Shown here: one piece after another, positions 1 through 9,243 of the stretch | How positions within the stretch are numbered: the stretch's first letter is position 1 | Layout of the letters: each line of letters starts with the position of its first letter | IMG/VR virus record: IMGVR_UViG_3300024519_000010 | Location: 1 to 26,881 of that record | From: a virus | Length of the DNA stretch: 26,881 nt | Strand: one strand, 5' to 3' | Translations under genes and position numbers: made by a program | The notes under the pieces: model-generated | Seen by the model: only the letters and a program-made list of their open reading frames with translations | Told to the model about the DNA's origin: nothing | Databases searched by the model: none

Positions 1-950
1 TTAAATCTATAGCTAAATTTTACAAATTTATCTTGAAGAAAAACTGGATCACCAGCGTAGTCATTTATAAAATATGGATTTTCAGAAAAAACAATAACGT
101 CGTTAGCATCTAAAGGTGTTGTAACACCAACAGGTACACTCGTGTTTAAACTAGTAGATGTACTACCAATATCTACAGTTGTATTAGCTGGTATTTTATC
201 TACATTTGGAGGTTGTAATGTTATCACATCTCCAGTGGTAAACGTACCATAAGTTGTATTTATAGGTATTACAGTTGCATTGCTAACTACAGAAGTTGCG
301 TAAGCAGCGGCACCACCTATACTAGAAGGCGATACTACATCTTTCATTGTACCTGTGTAAACACCTGCATTTTCAGTAACTAATTCTATAGATTGATATG
401 GAGCATACCTAGCTACTGAGATAGAATCTTCTGTAGCGTAATAAGAGCTACTATTTATTGCTTTATTTATATTTATTTTTCTTGGTTGATTTCTATTATC
501 AGTCCAAAATAATAAACCTTCTAAAACATTAACACCATAAATAGGATGTGTAGTTGATAAATTTAAAAATCTCCCAGTAACAAGAGTTTGAAAAGCATTA
601 GCATTATTTTGAACATCTAAACAAACAATAGAAGATACGCCTTGATTAACAGCAGCTTGGTTATTAGTTAAATTAGTAGGTGAAGTATCTGTATAATCTG
701 TAATAAATAAAAATATTTTTTCATTTATTTCATCTATACCATAACCTATTACAGTTGGATTGGTGCCAAAACCTGTAGCTGTAGCTATAAGACTATTACC
801 TAAAATATTTTCAAGCGCACCTACGTCGCTGTCTTCTGATTCTGAAACAGCTATATTAAAAGCGTTTCTGTACTGATTATTTGGAACTAGTCTAGAATCT
901 AAATCTTTATTCATTTTAGATGCTAGAAAACTATTCTTAACTTCAGCCAT
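1..950 (-). CDS. Partial tail stabilization-like structural protein (5' part, runs off left edge)
   Basis: The reading frame opens with ATG at 950 and stays open for 316 codons to the window edge, so the C-terminus is missing. It starts five bases after the stop of the tail accessory gene. The N-terminus reads MAEVKNSFLASKMNKDLDSR and is followed by LVPNNQYRNAFNIAVSESE, SDVGALENILGN and then repeated short beta-strand segments. I recognise this opening from proteins labelled stabilization or structural protein in many uncultured marine and crAss-like phage genomes. A role in the tail or neck complex is therefore inferred from family resemblance and from its place at the end of the head-neck gene series. 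I see no catalytic motif, and the beta-rich composition suits a virion component. The start is secure because no other in-frame ATG fits the conserved opening. Confidence 0.75.
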   Translation of the reverse strand, partial: MAEVKNSFLASKMNKDLDSRLVPNNQYRNAFNIAVSESEDSDVGALENILGNSLIATATGFGTNPTVIGYGIDEINEKIFLFITDYTDTSPTNLTNNQAAVNQGVSSIVCLDVQNNANAFQTLVTGRFLNLSTTHPIYGVNVLEGLLFWTDNRNQPRKININKAINSSSYYATEDSISVARYAPYQSIELVTENAGVYTGTMKDVVSPSSIGGAAAYATSVVSNATVIPINTTYGTFTTGDVITLQPPNVDKIPANTTVDIGSTSTSLNTSVPVGVTTPLDANDVIVFSENPYFINDYAGDPVFLQDKFVKFSYRF

Positions 951-955
951 TTATT

Positions 956-2437
956 TTAATGTTTTATCCATTTAGATTTACCACGCATAACTTGAACTAT
1001 TTCGTTAGATTTAATATTTGATAATCTAATCTTTGCGTTGCGTAATTTAGCACTAGCTTCTTTTTTAAATCTTTGTATTACATATTCTGGCTGATTAATC
1101 CTACTAGAAAGTATAGCATGCTTTAAATAAGCGTACATAGCTTCTTCAGCCATTTTAGGTACTTTGGTATCTAAATCATTAGATAAACCATCAGATATAT
1201 ATTCTAATAAAATAATTTTATCTACTAAGTTTGCTGAAAAAGAAAACTTACCTTCTCTTTCGTTTATAGTAAACGATCCATTGACATTAGCAAGTTCTGG
1301 TTCTAATCCATACAACTGACCGTAGCCATACATGTTACCTCCATTAGCATAGTAGTAATCATAAGATATTAAACTGTTTTGTTCTATTTGATTAAGCTCT
1401 GAAAGCGAGTTGTTCTTCCATCTTTTTTCTATAATAGAACTTACCTCTACGTTTTCATTAAATGCATCTTGAATTGGAACACCTTGATTATCTTGCAAAG
1501 GCATTTCAGATGGATTACTAGTAAGTCTAGTAGGGTATATAATATGTTTAACTCCTTGAGTATCTGACCAAGAAACTTCTACATAATTAACATAGTCTTG
1601 CGGTAGCACTACGCTTAAATTTTTAGGAACTGTAAGCTCTTGAGCATTTACACTTCTAAGAGTATCATAACTAAATTCTTGTATTGCTCTTTTAGCGTGA
1701 AATATAACATCTGTTCTTTTAACGCTAGGTATAAGTTTTCCTACACCAACGTAAGCAATTAAAAAATTGTTAACAATATCACCTAGTCTAGCATAAGCAT
1801 AAGAGCCATAATTTTCTTCTACTATATTACCAAATGCTTTTTCACCTATAGTATTACCGTAATTACCACCGTCTAGTTTTTTAAGTTGTACAACTATTTG
1901 AGTTCCACTTGTTAAAGGGTTTATAAAAACCTGTACTCCAGGTCCATAAGTAGCATTGCCATATATTGCAGGATTCCAAAACAATTGCAACTGAGTGCCG
2001 GTGTCTGTTATACTTGTTATCACGGCTGAGGTTGTAGCTCCAATGCTACCAGTGCCATCCCAAGTAGCTGATGGCATTGAAAGAGTATCACCCGCGATTA
2101 TAGTGCTTGTTAATGTGTTTTTAGTTATTATTACATTGTTTATACTATTTGGAGCTGCAAGATTGAGCGTTTGTGATTGTATACCACTTATAGTTATAGT
2201 ATTACCAGAAACAGTGTAAGGACCTGTGTATTCTGTATATGTGCTTGCTGCTCCTGTAGGGCTAGTATATAGTTTAAAATTATTTAAAGCATAACTTGGC
2301 GTCGCAGAAGACACCGCGTTAAATATTAGATCTGTATCAAACGTAGTTGTAAAAGATTCAGCACTCCCAGTTCCTGTTGCCGTGAAACCTTGAGCTCCTT
2401 CGTAATATTGCCTATTATTTTCTTGCATCATTGACAT
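956..2437 (-). CDS. Tail accessory / ring protein (P22 gp4-like) with N-terminal beta-rich extension
   Basis: This 493-residue protein has two parts. Residues 1-210 are Ser/Thr/Gly-rich and beta-strand-like. Residues from about 210 hold a conserved core beginning NYGSYAYARLGDIVNNF and continuing with VKRTDVIFHAKRAIQEFSYD, a YGYGQLYGLEPE segment, FTINEREGKFSF and a basic C-terminus ending MRGKSKWIKH. I recognise the core as the tail accessory family that crAss-like and marine phage annotations compare with P22 gp4, which binds below the portal and closes the head. The gene starts four bases after the stop of the neck-like gene and is followed closely by the stabilization-like gene, a typical head-tail connector cluster. 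The gp4 link comes from family recognition and position, not a computed alignment. MSMMQ offers alternative starts at residues 3 or 4. Confidence 0.75.
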   Translation of the reverse strand: MSMMQENNRQYYEGAQGFTATGTGSAESFTTTFDTDLIFNAVSSATPSYALNNFKLYTSPTGAASTYTEYTGPYTVSGNTITISGIQSQTLNLAAPNSINNVIITKNTLTSTIIAGDTLSMPSATWDGTGSIGATTSAVITSITDTGTQLQLFWNPAIYGNATYGPGVQVFINPLTSGTQIVVQLKKLDGGNYGNTIGEKAFGNIVEENYGSYAYARLGDIVNNFLIAYVGVGKLIPSVKRTDVIFHAKRAIQEFSYDTLRSVNAQELTVPKNLSVVLPQDYVNYVEVSWSDTQGVKHIIYPTRLTSNPSEMPLQDNQGVPIQDAFNENVEVSSIIEKRWKNNSLSELNQIEQNSLISYDYYYANGGNMYGYGQLYGLEPELANVNGSFTINEREGKFSFSANLVDKIILLEYISDGLSNDLDTKVPKMAEEAMYAYLKHAILSSRINQPEYVIQRFKKEASAKLRNAKIRLSNIKSNEIVQVMRGKSKWIKH

Positions 2438-2440
2438 ATC

Positions 2441-3118
2441 TTAACTTTTTGAGTTTACTTCTTCAGCTTGAACAGCTTGACTAGCTGCTTGAACTATCTG
2501 TGGATCTCTAATAACTAAACCAGCATAAGCTAAAATTCTAAGTATAACTTCAGTTTGCTCAGTTTGATCTAACTGAAAATCAGTGCTACCATTAGAATTA
2601 TATATTAATATTTGAGTATTTTGATCTTTAGTAAAATTCCAAACAACATCGTTAGGTCTAGTAACAAAATCTAAACTTAATGGATTAGCTGTTTCTGGCT
2701 GTGAAAGTATTTGATTGTTTTGAAAAAGATATATAGGAAATTGAGTTGTAGGTTTTGTAAGTGGAGATTTTATTATGTTGTAATAATCGTTTCGTTGAAC
2801 TCTTTGTAATTCTTTTTCTTGAAATGTGACAGTGCCAACCCTATACACGTCTGAGCCTATATCAACAGCTCTGTTTACAGTTTTACTTCTTCTAAATAAA
2901 GATATTTTTTCATCTATACCAAGAACTCTATCGGCATAATCCATATCATTCTGTGGCACTCTAGACGCTTGGTTTAAATCTTCAAAATAATTTTTGAATA
3001 TTTGAAGCTGAACCTGTGTTGCTGTTTTGTTAAACTCGTCAGGTGTTATATAACCACGCTGTTCTTTGTTGAGTATAAGCAAAACTGTTTGATATACAGT
3101 ATTTACGTTTATTGCCAT
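2441..3118 (-). CDS. Neck/ring connector protein
   Basis: This 225-residue protein begins MAINVNTVYQTVLLILNKEQ, then RGYITPDEFN and a helical segment containing FKNYFEDLNQ. That opening is common to a small structural family found beside tail accessory genes in crAss-like and uncultured marine phages. The middle of the protein alternates beta segments (DVYRVGTVTF, FPIYLFQNN), and the C-terminus is helical (QTEVILRILAYAGLVIRDP) with a Gln/Ala-rich end. Its place between the post-capsid protein and the tail accessory gene suggests a ring protein that joins portal to tail. It has no enzyme motif. The structural role is inferred from neighbours and from recognising the N-terminal pattern. A hairpin lies in the leader just upstream of its start. 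Confidence 0.65.
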   Translation of the reverse strand: MAINVNTVYQTVLLILNKEQRGYITPDEFNKTATQVQLQIFKNYFEDLNQASRVPQNDMDYADRVLGIDEKISLFRRSKTVNRAVDIGSDVYRVGTVTFQEKELQRVQRNDYYNIIKSPLTKPTTQFPIYLFQNNQILSQPETANPLSLDFVTRPNDVVWNFTKDQNTQILIYNSNGSTDFQLDQTEQTEVILRILAYAGLVIRDPQIVQAASQAVQAEEVNSKS

Positions 3119-3130
3119 TGATATTTTTAT

Positions 3131-3165
3131 TTATATATAGGGCGCATTACACGCCCTTATATATT
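3131..3165 (-). terminator. Intergenic hairpin, possible weak terminator or processing site
   Basis: On the coding strand a GGGCG/CGCCC stem extends into a UAUAUA/UAUAUA stem with one bulged A, giving about 11 pairs around a 7-nt loop (UGUAAUG). It sits between the stop of the 275-aa gene and the start of the neck-like gene. No clear U-run follows (UAAAUAAAAAU), so a complete Rho-independent terminator is doubtful. It could instead stabilise the upstream transcript end or mark a processing site. Confidence 0.5.
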
Positions 3166-3173
3166 ATTACACG

Positions 3174-4001
3174 TTAGAGAAGTTTTTTCTCTATTGATTT
3201 ATAAACTTCTACGCCTTCGTCTGTTTTAAACCATGCAGCCATTGCTGAGTAAGGGTTTTCATCAAACGGTACGTTCATTAGTTTTCTTCCATTGCTACCC
3301 CAAGTAAATGTTCTTTGGTCTTGTGAAAGTATAATCACTCCATTTTCAGTTGCTACAATTGCCACGTTACGTAGTTGTACGTTTTCATCATTAGCAAGTT
3401 CTACAAATAAAGAAGGATTCTTTTTAGCAAACAATAGCAAGTCGCGTTTAAGTTCTTTAGAACTCATCTGAGATACTCTAGAACCAACCTCTACACGCAT
3501 GATAGCTTCTACTTGATCTATATCCATAGATGTAGCTGCGTTTAACGCGTCGATTTGTAGTTCTAATTCATCGAGCTCATCAGTAGCTTGTTCAATAGCG
3601 CTATATTCTTGATATAATCTATTTTTCAAAGGGTGATATAATGAAAGTAATTTTTGTAGGTTTTGTTGTTGCTTAGGAACAGTTAGTGTACCGTCTCTAA
3701 ACATAATATGACCTAAAGTTACTTCACCTTTTTGCTCATCAACAAGTGGTGAATCTTGATTTGTTGCATACCTAATTTCTCGTTGCTTACCATTGGTCTC
3801 GTCAAAGTATAATAATGCATGCTTTCTTGTATGTCTTCCTGGGATTTTAAGTGTTAAAGGAGATTTATTTCCTGTTAAAAAATATACACGATCTTTAATT
3901 TCCCATTCAGGTTTACTCGGCTTTTGTTCTACAGTGTTAGCCTTAACTGTTTCTTGAGTTGCAACCTCATTTGTTTCTACTGCTTTAGCTTCTTTAGCCA
4001 T
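3174..4001 (-). CDS. Conserved virion-associated protein of unknown function
   Basis: This 275-residue protein is the first gene after the capsid terminator. Its first 30 residues are charged and probably disordered (rich in Lys, Glu, Thr). Next come a beta-rich part (KDRVYFLTGNKSPLTLKIPG), a long helical region at about 110-160 (QQQNLQKLLSLYHPLKNRLY, then EQATDELDELELQIDAL) and a conserved C-terminal part with DQRTFTWGSNGRKLMNVPFD, ENPYSAMAAWFKTDEG and an ending EKKLL. I recognise this domain order from marine phage genomes, where it regularly lies between the capsid and neck genes but has no assigned function. A head-associated or head-completion role is inferred from position only. The coiled-coil segment suggests it oligomerises. 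Confidence 0.6.
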   Translation of the reverse strand: MAKEAKAVETNEVATQETVKANTVEQKPSKPEWEIKDRVYFLTGNKSPLTLKIPGRHTRKHALLYFDETNGKQREIRYATNQDSPLVDEQKGEVTLGHIMFRDGTLTVPKQQQNLQKLLSLYHPLKNRLYQEYSAIEQATDELDELELQIDALNAATSMDIDQVEAIMRVEVGSRVSQMSSKELKRDLLLFAKKNPSLFVELANDENVQLRNVAIVATENGVIILSQDQRTFTWGSNGRKLMNVPFDENPYSAMAAWFKTDEGVEVYKSIEKKLL

Positions 4002-4023
4002 AATATAATAAAATTAAATAGTT

Positions 4024-4063
4024 AAAAAATAATATCCCCCGCCCGAAGACAGGGGTTATTATT
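4024..4063 (-). terminator. Strong Rho-independent terminator after the major capsid gene
   Basis: The coding strand reads AATAATAA, then CCCCUGUC-UUCG-GGCGGGGG, then ATATTATT and a run of T. The inner stem has 8 pairs closed by a stable UUCG tetraloop. The outer stem adds about 7 A-U pairs after one mismatch, and a six-base T-run (plus-strand A at 4024-4029) overlaps and follows the 3' arm. It lies 13 bases past the stop of the capsid gene and before the next start at 4001. This is the clearest terminator in the window. Confidence 0.85.
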
Positions 4064-4075
4064 AAAATTGAATCA

Positions 4076-5572
4076 TTAGATTCCTTTGAATAGTACAAAG
4101 TTGTTAGCACCTTGAGTTACTAAACATCTTTCAGATAGGAAGTTTACTTCCATTGCATCAAGAGTTGAAGTAAAAGCACCACCAGCTGAACCAGTCAACC
4201 AAGACTTCATACGACGATCATCGCTTTCAGAAGCTCTATATCGTACGTGTAAAAACGGACGACGGATGTTAGATCCTAGAATTTGATCGTAGACTGTAGA
4301 AGTTCCAGCAGGAACTAATACACCTTCGATTGAACTAATTCCAGCAACACCACCACGAGTAGAAGCATCGTTTAGATATTTCCAATCAGTCTTATAGAAA
4401 TCGTAAGAACCACGACGGAATCCAGAGAATCCTAAGTTCAATGCCATTTCTTCAGAATTTTCGAAAAGACCAAATGCAGTACCTCCAGCTGAACCAGCAG
4501 AGATTGCAGATAGCATATCGTCAAAGTCTAGTGAAGTCTGACGCTGTAAAAACAACATGTTTTCTTCAATAGCTCCTTGAGTATCTAGGTTTTTAAGAAT
4601 GTTATCAAACTCATCTAGTCCGTTAGCAGCAGTAAATCCTACTTCTACGTTACCACGAGATTGAATAGCAGCAAATAAACCTTCAGTACCAGGCAAAGTA
4701 GCCGCAGCACCTGCAGCACCACCTTGATTATACTCACCTTCTACTAATGCCATTTCTAGGTAATCTTCAAAACGCAAGCGAGTTTCAGATTCAGCCTTTA
4801 AATACCATAAGAATCCAGAAGTACCATCTTCAGTAGCAACTTCTACCCAACCAATCTGTGCCATATCAGAACCACTAATAGTGTATTGATCTCTTATGAT
4901 AATTGGAGAGTTAGAAAATTGAGTTAACTGAGGAGTTACAGATACTCTTGTGTTAGCAGCTTGTACGCCTGTTCCAGCAGCAGCACCACCAAGGTTACTA
5001 CCTTTTGCATATGCAGAACCATATACAAACACTTTAAGACTAGCTTGAGCGCCAACGGCAACAGCACCTGCTACAAATCCAGCAGCAACAAGACCAGTTC
5101 CAACAAAAGGAGCTACAGTAAATGTACCACCGTTTCCAGGAGCACCACCAGCAGCTACAGTTGTAGAAGCAGTTACAATACATTTTTGCTCAGCACCAGT
5201 CGCAGGGTTTAATAGAACTACAGTATCATTGATAGAAACAACGTTTCTCACAGTGTTAGGTACTGTAATAAGGTTAGCGTTTGCAGCATCTGCTCCAATA
5301 CCAAATCCAGTATAACTGATATGTAATCTATTTTGTTCAGACCAAATTACTTGATCAGATGTCATTGGCATCTCAGCGCCAACCATACGTAAGAATCCAG
5401 ATAGTGTACGGTTTCCGTAACGCTCTACTTCTTGTTCGTAAATCTCAGGTAGATACTGTTGTGCAAAAGTTGCACCACCAGCTCCAGCTGCGTTAAATTG
5501 TAGGTAGTTAGTCGCCAACAGTTGTTGAGTTGCCGAAGGTATTAAACTACCAAATTGTGGAGTTAAAGCCAT
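4076..5572 (-). CDS. Major capsid protein
   Basis: This 498-residue protein lies directly after the scaffold gene and before a strong terminator, the usual place and length for a major capsid protein. It begins MALTPQFGSLIPSATQQLLA, then has a conserved stretch (TFAQQYLPEIYEQEVERYGN, then TSDQVIWSEQNRLHISYTG). The segment from about 110 to 205 is Gly/Ala/Val/Thr-rich and looks like an inserted beta domain. After it come conserved segments such as SNSPIIIRDQYTISGSDMAQ, KAESETRLRFEDYLEMALVE, a P-domain-like middle and a basic C-terminal part. I recognise the opening from uncultured marine phage capsid genes. The HK97 fold is assumed from the scaffold-capsid order, not shown by sequence. The start at 5572 has an A/T-rich leader without a Shine-Dalgarno motif. 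Confidence 0.85.
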   Translation of the reverse strand: MALTPQFGSLIPSATQQLLATNYLQFNAAGAGGATFAQQYLPEIYEQEVERYGNRTLSGFLRMVGAEMPMTSDQVIWSEQNRLHISYTGFGIGADAANANLITVPNTVRNVVSINDTVVLLNPATGAEQKCIVTASTTVAAGGAPGNGGTFTVAPFVGTGLVAAGFVAGAVAVGAQASLKVFVYGSAYAKGSNLGGAAAGTGVQAANTRVSVTPQLTQFSNSPIIIRDQYTISGSDMAQIGWVEVATEDGTSGFLWYLKAESETRLRFEDYLEMALVEGEYNQGGAAGAAATLPGTEGLFAAIQSRGNVEVGFTAANGLDEFDNILKNLDTQGAIEENMLFLQRQTSLDFDDMLSAISAGSAGGTAFGLFENSEEMALNLGFSGFRRGSYDFYKTDWKYLNDASTRGGVAGISSIEGVLVPAGTSTVYDQILGSNIRRPFLHVRYRASESDDRRMKSWLTGSAGGAFTSTLDAMEVNFLSERCLVTQGANNFVLFKGI

Positions 5573-5586
5573 AATTTTTGTTTTAG

Positions 5587-6789
5587 TTAGTTAAATTTTT
5601 TAGTTTTGATTTTTAATTTTGAAGAATCAGCGCCGCTTATTGCTTTTACTTTTAATCCACCAATATAAACTTCACCTGAGTTTGTTTGTCTAGGCTCATT
5701 GCTTATGTTTTTAGATTTAGCCATAACATCTTTAACAGCATCAGCTTTGCCTTGCTCATAAAAATGTTGTGCTATTGTATCAGCGTTACGAGCTGCGTAT
5801 ATAGCTTTGTGGTAACCTTTAGTATCTGTTATTTCACCTTTGTCATTTAAGAACGTCTTAATGAAGTTTGTAATATCAGATTGATTTTCAGCTACCTGTG
5901 CTGGATTTTTAATACCGTATCTAAATTTTTTATCACTAACTTTAAAATCGAAACCTTCGAAATCATTATTTAATAATTTTTTAGTGCGGTCAATAAAATC
6001 TCCATGCTTAGCTTTTACAGCTTGCTGCTCTTCGTTGTATCGGTTGAAAAACTCTGTTGCTTTCTTTTGTTCTTGGGTTACGCCCGGTCTCAACTTGATC
6101 TCGTCGTAATACTTTCCCTTAAGATCTTCAAGAAATCCTTTAGCTTTGGCAACCTCCTCTTTAAACGCAATTTTTCTTTTGCGTATGTCTTTTGGTTCGT
6201 CGATATCTTCATCATAATCAAAATCTTCTAATAGAAGACTTACATCTTCAGAATCTAAATGTGGTTTTGTTTGTTTATAATACTCTCGTATTAAAGTTTG
6301 GTTATCAACATTAGTATAATCTGCGTTAAGCCTAACATAGTCTTGTACAGTTCCGCCAGTTTCCTCCATGAAGGTAACTAGCTTTTCAATATTTTCAGGT
6401 AAAACTCTTTGCTCTTTTACAGTTTGTTCTAATTCTTTTACAATTTCTTCTTGTACTTCTTCTTCTGTATTATCTACTAATTTTATAGGAGATTCTACTT
6501 CATCTTCGGAGGTCCGTACTTCTTCAACCACTTCTTTGCTGTCGCTACTGTCTTTGGACTCTTCGACAATAGCATCGCTATCATTTGTCTCTTGTGTTTG
6601 AACGGCATCTTCTTCTTTTATTTCTTCGTTTGGTATTACAACTTTTGTAACGCTAGGTTCTAATTTTACTAAAGGTTCTTTCATGTTAACTTTAGTAATT
6701 TCATTTTCACCTTGATTATCACCTAAATTCTTAGGCTTAGAATGAGATTTTATTTTAAATTCTCCTTCTTGTTTTATTTCTTCTGACAT
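5587..6789 (-). CDS. Scaffolding protein
   Basis: This 400-residue protein sits between portal and capsid genes, the usual scaffold position. Residues 1-130 are very rich in Glu, Asp, Lys, Ser and Val with no likely fold. Residues 130-260 are helical and charged (NIEKLVTFMEETGGTVQDYV, then RLNADYTNVDNQTLIREYY, and AFKEEVAKAKGFLEDLKGKY). The C-terminus is basic and ends KIKTKKFN, which suits capsid-protein binding as in P22-type scaffolds. I recognise the helical core from scaffold genes of marine phages. It has no protease motif, so any maturation protease must be elsewhere or absent. The scaffold function rests on position, composition and that core. Confidence 0.8.
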   Translation of the reverse strand: MSEEIKQEGEFKIKSHSKPKNLGDNQGENEITKVNMKEPLVKLEPSVTKVVIPNEEIKEEDAVQTQETNDSDAIVEESKDSSDSKEVVEEVRTSEDEVESPIKLVDNTEEEVQEEIVKELEQTVKEQRVLPENIEKLVTFMEETGGTVQDYVRLNADYTNVDNQTLIREYYKQTKPHLDSEDVSLLLEDFDYDEDIDEPKDIRKRKIAFKEEVAKAKGFLEDLKGKYYDEIKLRPGVTQEQKKATEFFNRYNEEQQAVKAKHGDFIDRTKKLLNNDFEGFDFKVSDKKFRYGIKNPAQVAENQSDITNFIKTFLNDKGEITDTKGYHKAIYAARNADTIAQHFYEQGKADAVKDVMAKSKNISNEPRQTNSGEVYIGGLKVKAISGADSSKLKIKTKKFN

Positions 6790-6822
6790 AATATAATAAT
6801 ATAAAATTAATGGGGTTTATTT

Positions 6823-9243
6823 TCAACGAGGCTCAAACTGTTCAAGTCCAAATCCTCCTAGTGAGTCAAACCCAGCTGACTCAAAATTCTTAGGTAGTTC
6901 ATCGTTTTGACGCTGTGAAATCATTTCTGATTGCTGTGTACCTATAATTCTAGCACGTTCGTCTTTACGATCTTCTATATCTTGTTCTTTTGCTTTTTCT
7001 GCTTCTACATCAATTCTAGCTAATTGCATATCATATTGAAACTTTTCCGCCATAAGCTGTTTTTTAATTTCAGCTTCTGTTTGCATGCGTTGTATTTCAA
7101 ACTGAGATTTACCTTGCTCTAATTGTAATTTAGTTTCAGTAAGAGCTTGTTGTTTTTGCAGTTCAGCTAATGTTGACTGTTCAGCAGATTGAGCATTAGC
7201 TTGTGCTTGTGCTTGTATATTTTCAAGCTGAGCTTTTCTAGTTGCTTCTTGCTTTTGCTTACGTTTTATTTTAAGCATTTGATTAGCTAATTTAATATTA
7301 GATATCTGTCTAATATCTATAGCATCTTCTAAATCAATACCTCCGTTTTGTAAAGCAATTTGTATATTTCTTTCTAAACCTGCTTTATCTTCTTCTTCAG
7401 GTTCTAATTCTAAGAATATACCAAACTCATGTAGGTTTAGTTTTTCTATTTGCTCTAAAGTATCTACATTAAAAGTGCTAATACTATTCATTAAAGCTTG
7501 TTTCAATAATGGAAATTCTAACATATCAGCAACGCGTAAACTAATATTTTCAGCAGTTCTTACAGTTAGATACATAAGTGATTGTAATATATGTTTTGTA
7601 GCTGTATTAGAAGCTGCTGCTGCTAATTTTTGTAAACCTACTAATGAATCTTTATCTGGCTTACTACCATCTCTAGCTTCATTAAGACCAGTTACATCTC
7701 GTATCATTTGTAAATAATATTGATATGTTTGCGTTAATGATTGTATTTTAGCCATACCAGATGAAGTCTGAAGTTCTTGTATTGGTACTTTACCTCTATT
7801 AGGATCACCATCTTGAGTTAAACTTCTACCAACTATACTACCAGTTTGGAAGTACATGTTTAAAGCCTCAGCTGGATTATAGTTTGTACCATTACCAAGA
7901 TCAACTTCAGCTAAACCATCTACATCTACATAAACGCCGTCTGGCACCATACGTGATAAAACTTGCTGTAGTTTAAGATGCGTCAGCTGTATCATGTCAG
8001 CAAAGCCTACGCATTTACTTACTAAAGATTCTATACGACCTTTGTACATTCTAGGTGCAGAGATACTGTAATTCATCTCTACTTTAGTTTGATCGCTATA
8101 AGGTCTAGTCATGTTTTTAGCTAGCTCCCATTTAAGCATTTTCTTATGACCTAGAATTTTAGCACCACTATATAAAACTTCTATAGCTCTATGAACTTTA
8201 TTAAAGTTATCAGTTTCTGGCGGGTCAAATGTATCGTCTTTTTCAAGAGCTTTTTCAAGACCTTGATCTGTTTGTTTTATTTTAAATACTTGATTTTGAT
8301 AAGTCTTATATTCAAAATATAAAACCTGTATAGTGTCATTATCGTTATTCTGATTATAATAATTTCTAGTATAACTTATATCACCAGGATATTTTTCTAT
8401 TTGTTCTAATTCATCTTGTGTTAAGTAAGGAAATTGTTTTTTAATTTCTTCTAAGCTAACGCTTTTTACTTCACCAACATAATATATGTCTTCAAAATTA
8501 GGATCATCAGTATACGAGTATACTAAATTAGCAGGGTCTACGTAGTCTACAGTAACTCCATTTGCTAAATTAAAATTAGTTTTAACAGCTGCGATACCAA
8601 GCACTGTTAAGTCATAAGCTAAACGCTTTTTAGTTTCATCGTATTTATTATAATTTAAAACATTGCTAATAGCTTCTTCTTCTGCAATTTCAATAGCTTG
8701 CTTATAAGATAGCTGCATGTGTAATTCTAGCTCTTCCTTGCTTTTTGGTAATTGCTCTTCAGATACATTAGTTCTTTTTAAATCAATACCAAAAGATTGT
8801 TCTGCACTAGATATTATATCAGCAGCAAAAGCATCTTCAGACAAAGCAGTCGCGTGATCAGTTCTTTGTGATATTGAAAATGGATCTGTTGCAAAAGATT
8901 TTATTTCATAACCTCTATCTGTCATGCCATTTACTACAATATCTACAAATTTAGATAATACAGCTACTGGCTTCCAGTCTAAATTAAGGTAAGATAAATC
9001 ACCGTTTATAGATAATTCATCTTTATATTTTTGAACACTTTGTTCTCCACGAGCGTATAGCTTTAGATTGTTAAAATACCTCCAGTTGTTTCCAAACCTT
9101 CCGCCATCTCCAAGACCTCTATCGCCTCTGAACCATTCGTTTTCCACAGCTCTTCCTACAGCTAAGCCATATTCTAAAGTACTTTTCTCTGCGTCTGGTA
9201 CTACCTGACTTGGGAAAGAACTATTAACGTTAGTATAAATCAT
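6823..9243 (-). CDS. Portal protein (long, P22-like size)
   Basis: This 806-residue protein starts directly after the terminase stop (TAG then ATG), and the scaffold gene follows. The N-terminal half has portal-like features: a clip/wing beginning (NNWRYFNNLKLYARGEQSVQ, WKPVAVLSKFVDIVVNGMTD) and a conserved stretch GVTVDYVDPANLVYSYTDDP followed by EDIYYVGEVKSV. Residues from about 650 to 770 form a long Gln/Ala/Lys/Glu-rich helix, comparable with the C-terminal barrel of P22 portal, and the protein ends in a Gly/Phe-rich tail. Its length is close to P22 portal (725) and to crAss-like portals. In the virion it would form the dodecameric DNA channel at one vertex. I am confident of the function from sequence pattern and gene order together. 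Confidence 0.9.
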   Translation of the reverse strand: MIYTNVNSSFPSQVVPDAEKSTLEYGLAVGRAVENEWFRGDRGLGDGGRFGNNWRYFNNLKLYARGEQSVQKYKDELSINGDLSYLNLDWKPVAVLSKFVDIVVNGMTDRGYEIKSFATDPFSISQRTDHATALSEDAFAADIISSAEQSFGIDLKRTNVSEEQLPKSKEELELHMQLSYKQAIEIAEEEAISNVLNYNKYDETKKRLAYDLTVLGIAAVKTNFNLANGVTVDYVDPANLVYSYTDDPNFEDIYYVGEVKSVSLEEIKKQFPYLTQDELEQIEKYPGDISYTRNYYNQNNDNDTIQVLYFEYKTYQNQVFKIKQTDQGLEKALEKDDTFDPPETDNFNKVHRAIEVLYSGAKILGHKKMLKWELAKNMTRPYSDQTKVEMNYSISAPRMYKGRIESLVSKCVGFADMIQLTHLKLQQVLSRMVPDGVYVDVDGLAEVDLGNGTNYNPAEALNMYFQTGSIVGRSLTQDGDPNRGKVPIQELQTSSGMAKIQSLTQTYQYYLQMIRDVTGLNEARDGSKPDKDSLVGLQKLAAAASNTATKHILQSLMYLTVRTAENISLRVADMLEFPLLKQALMNSISTFNVDTLEQIEKLNLHEFGIFLELEPEEEDKAGLERNIQIALQNGGIDLEDAIDIRQISNIKLANQMLKIKRKQKQEATRKAQLENIQAQAQANAQSAEQSTLAELQKQQALTETKLQLEQGKSQFEIQRMQTEAEIKKQLMAEKFQYDMQLARIDVEAEKAKEQDIEDRKDERARIIGTQQSEMISQRQNDELPKNFESAGFDSLGGFGLEQFEPR

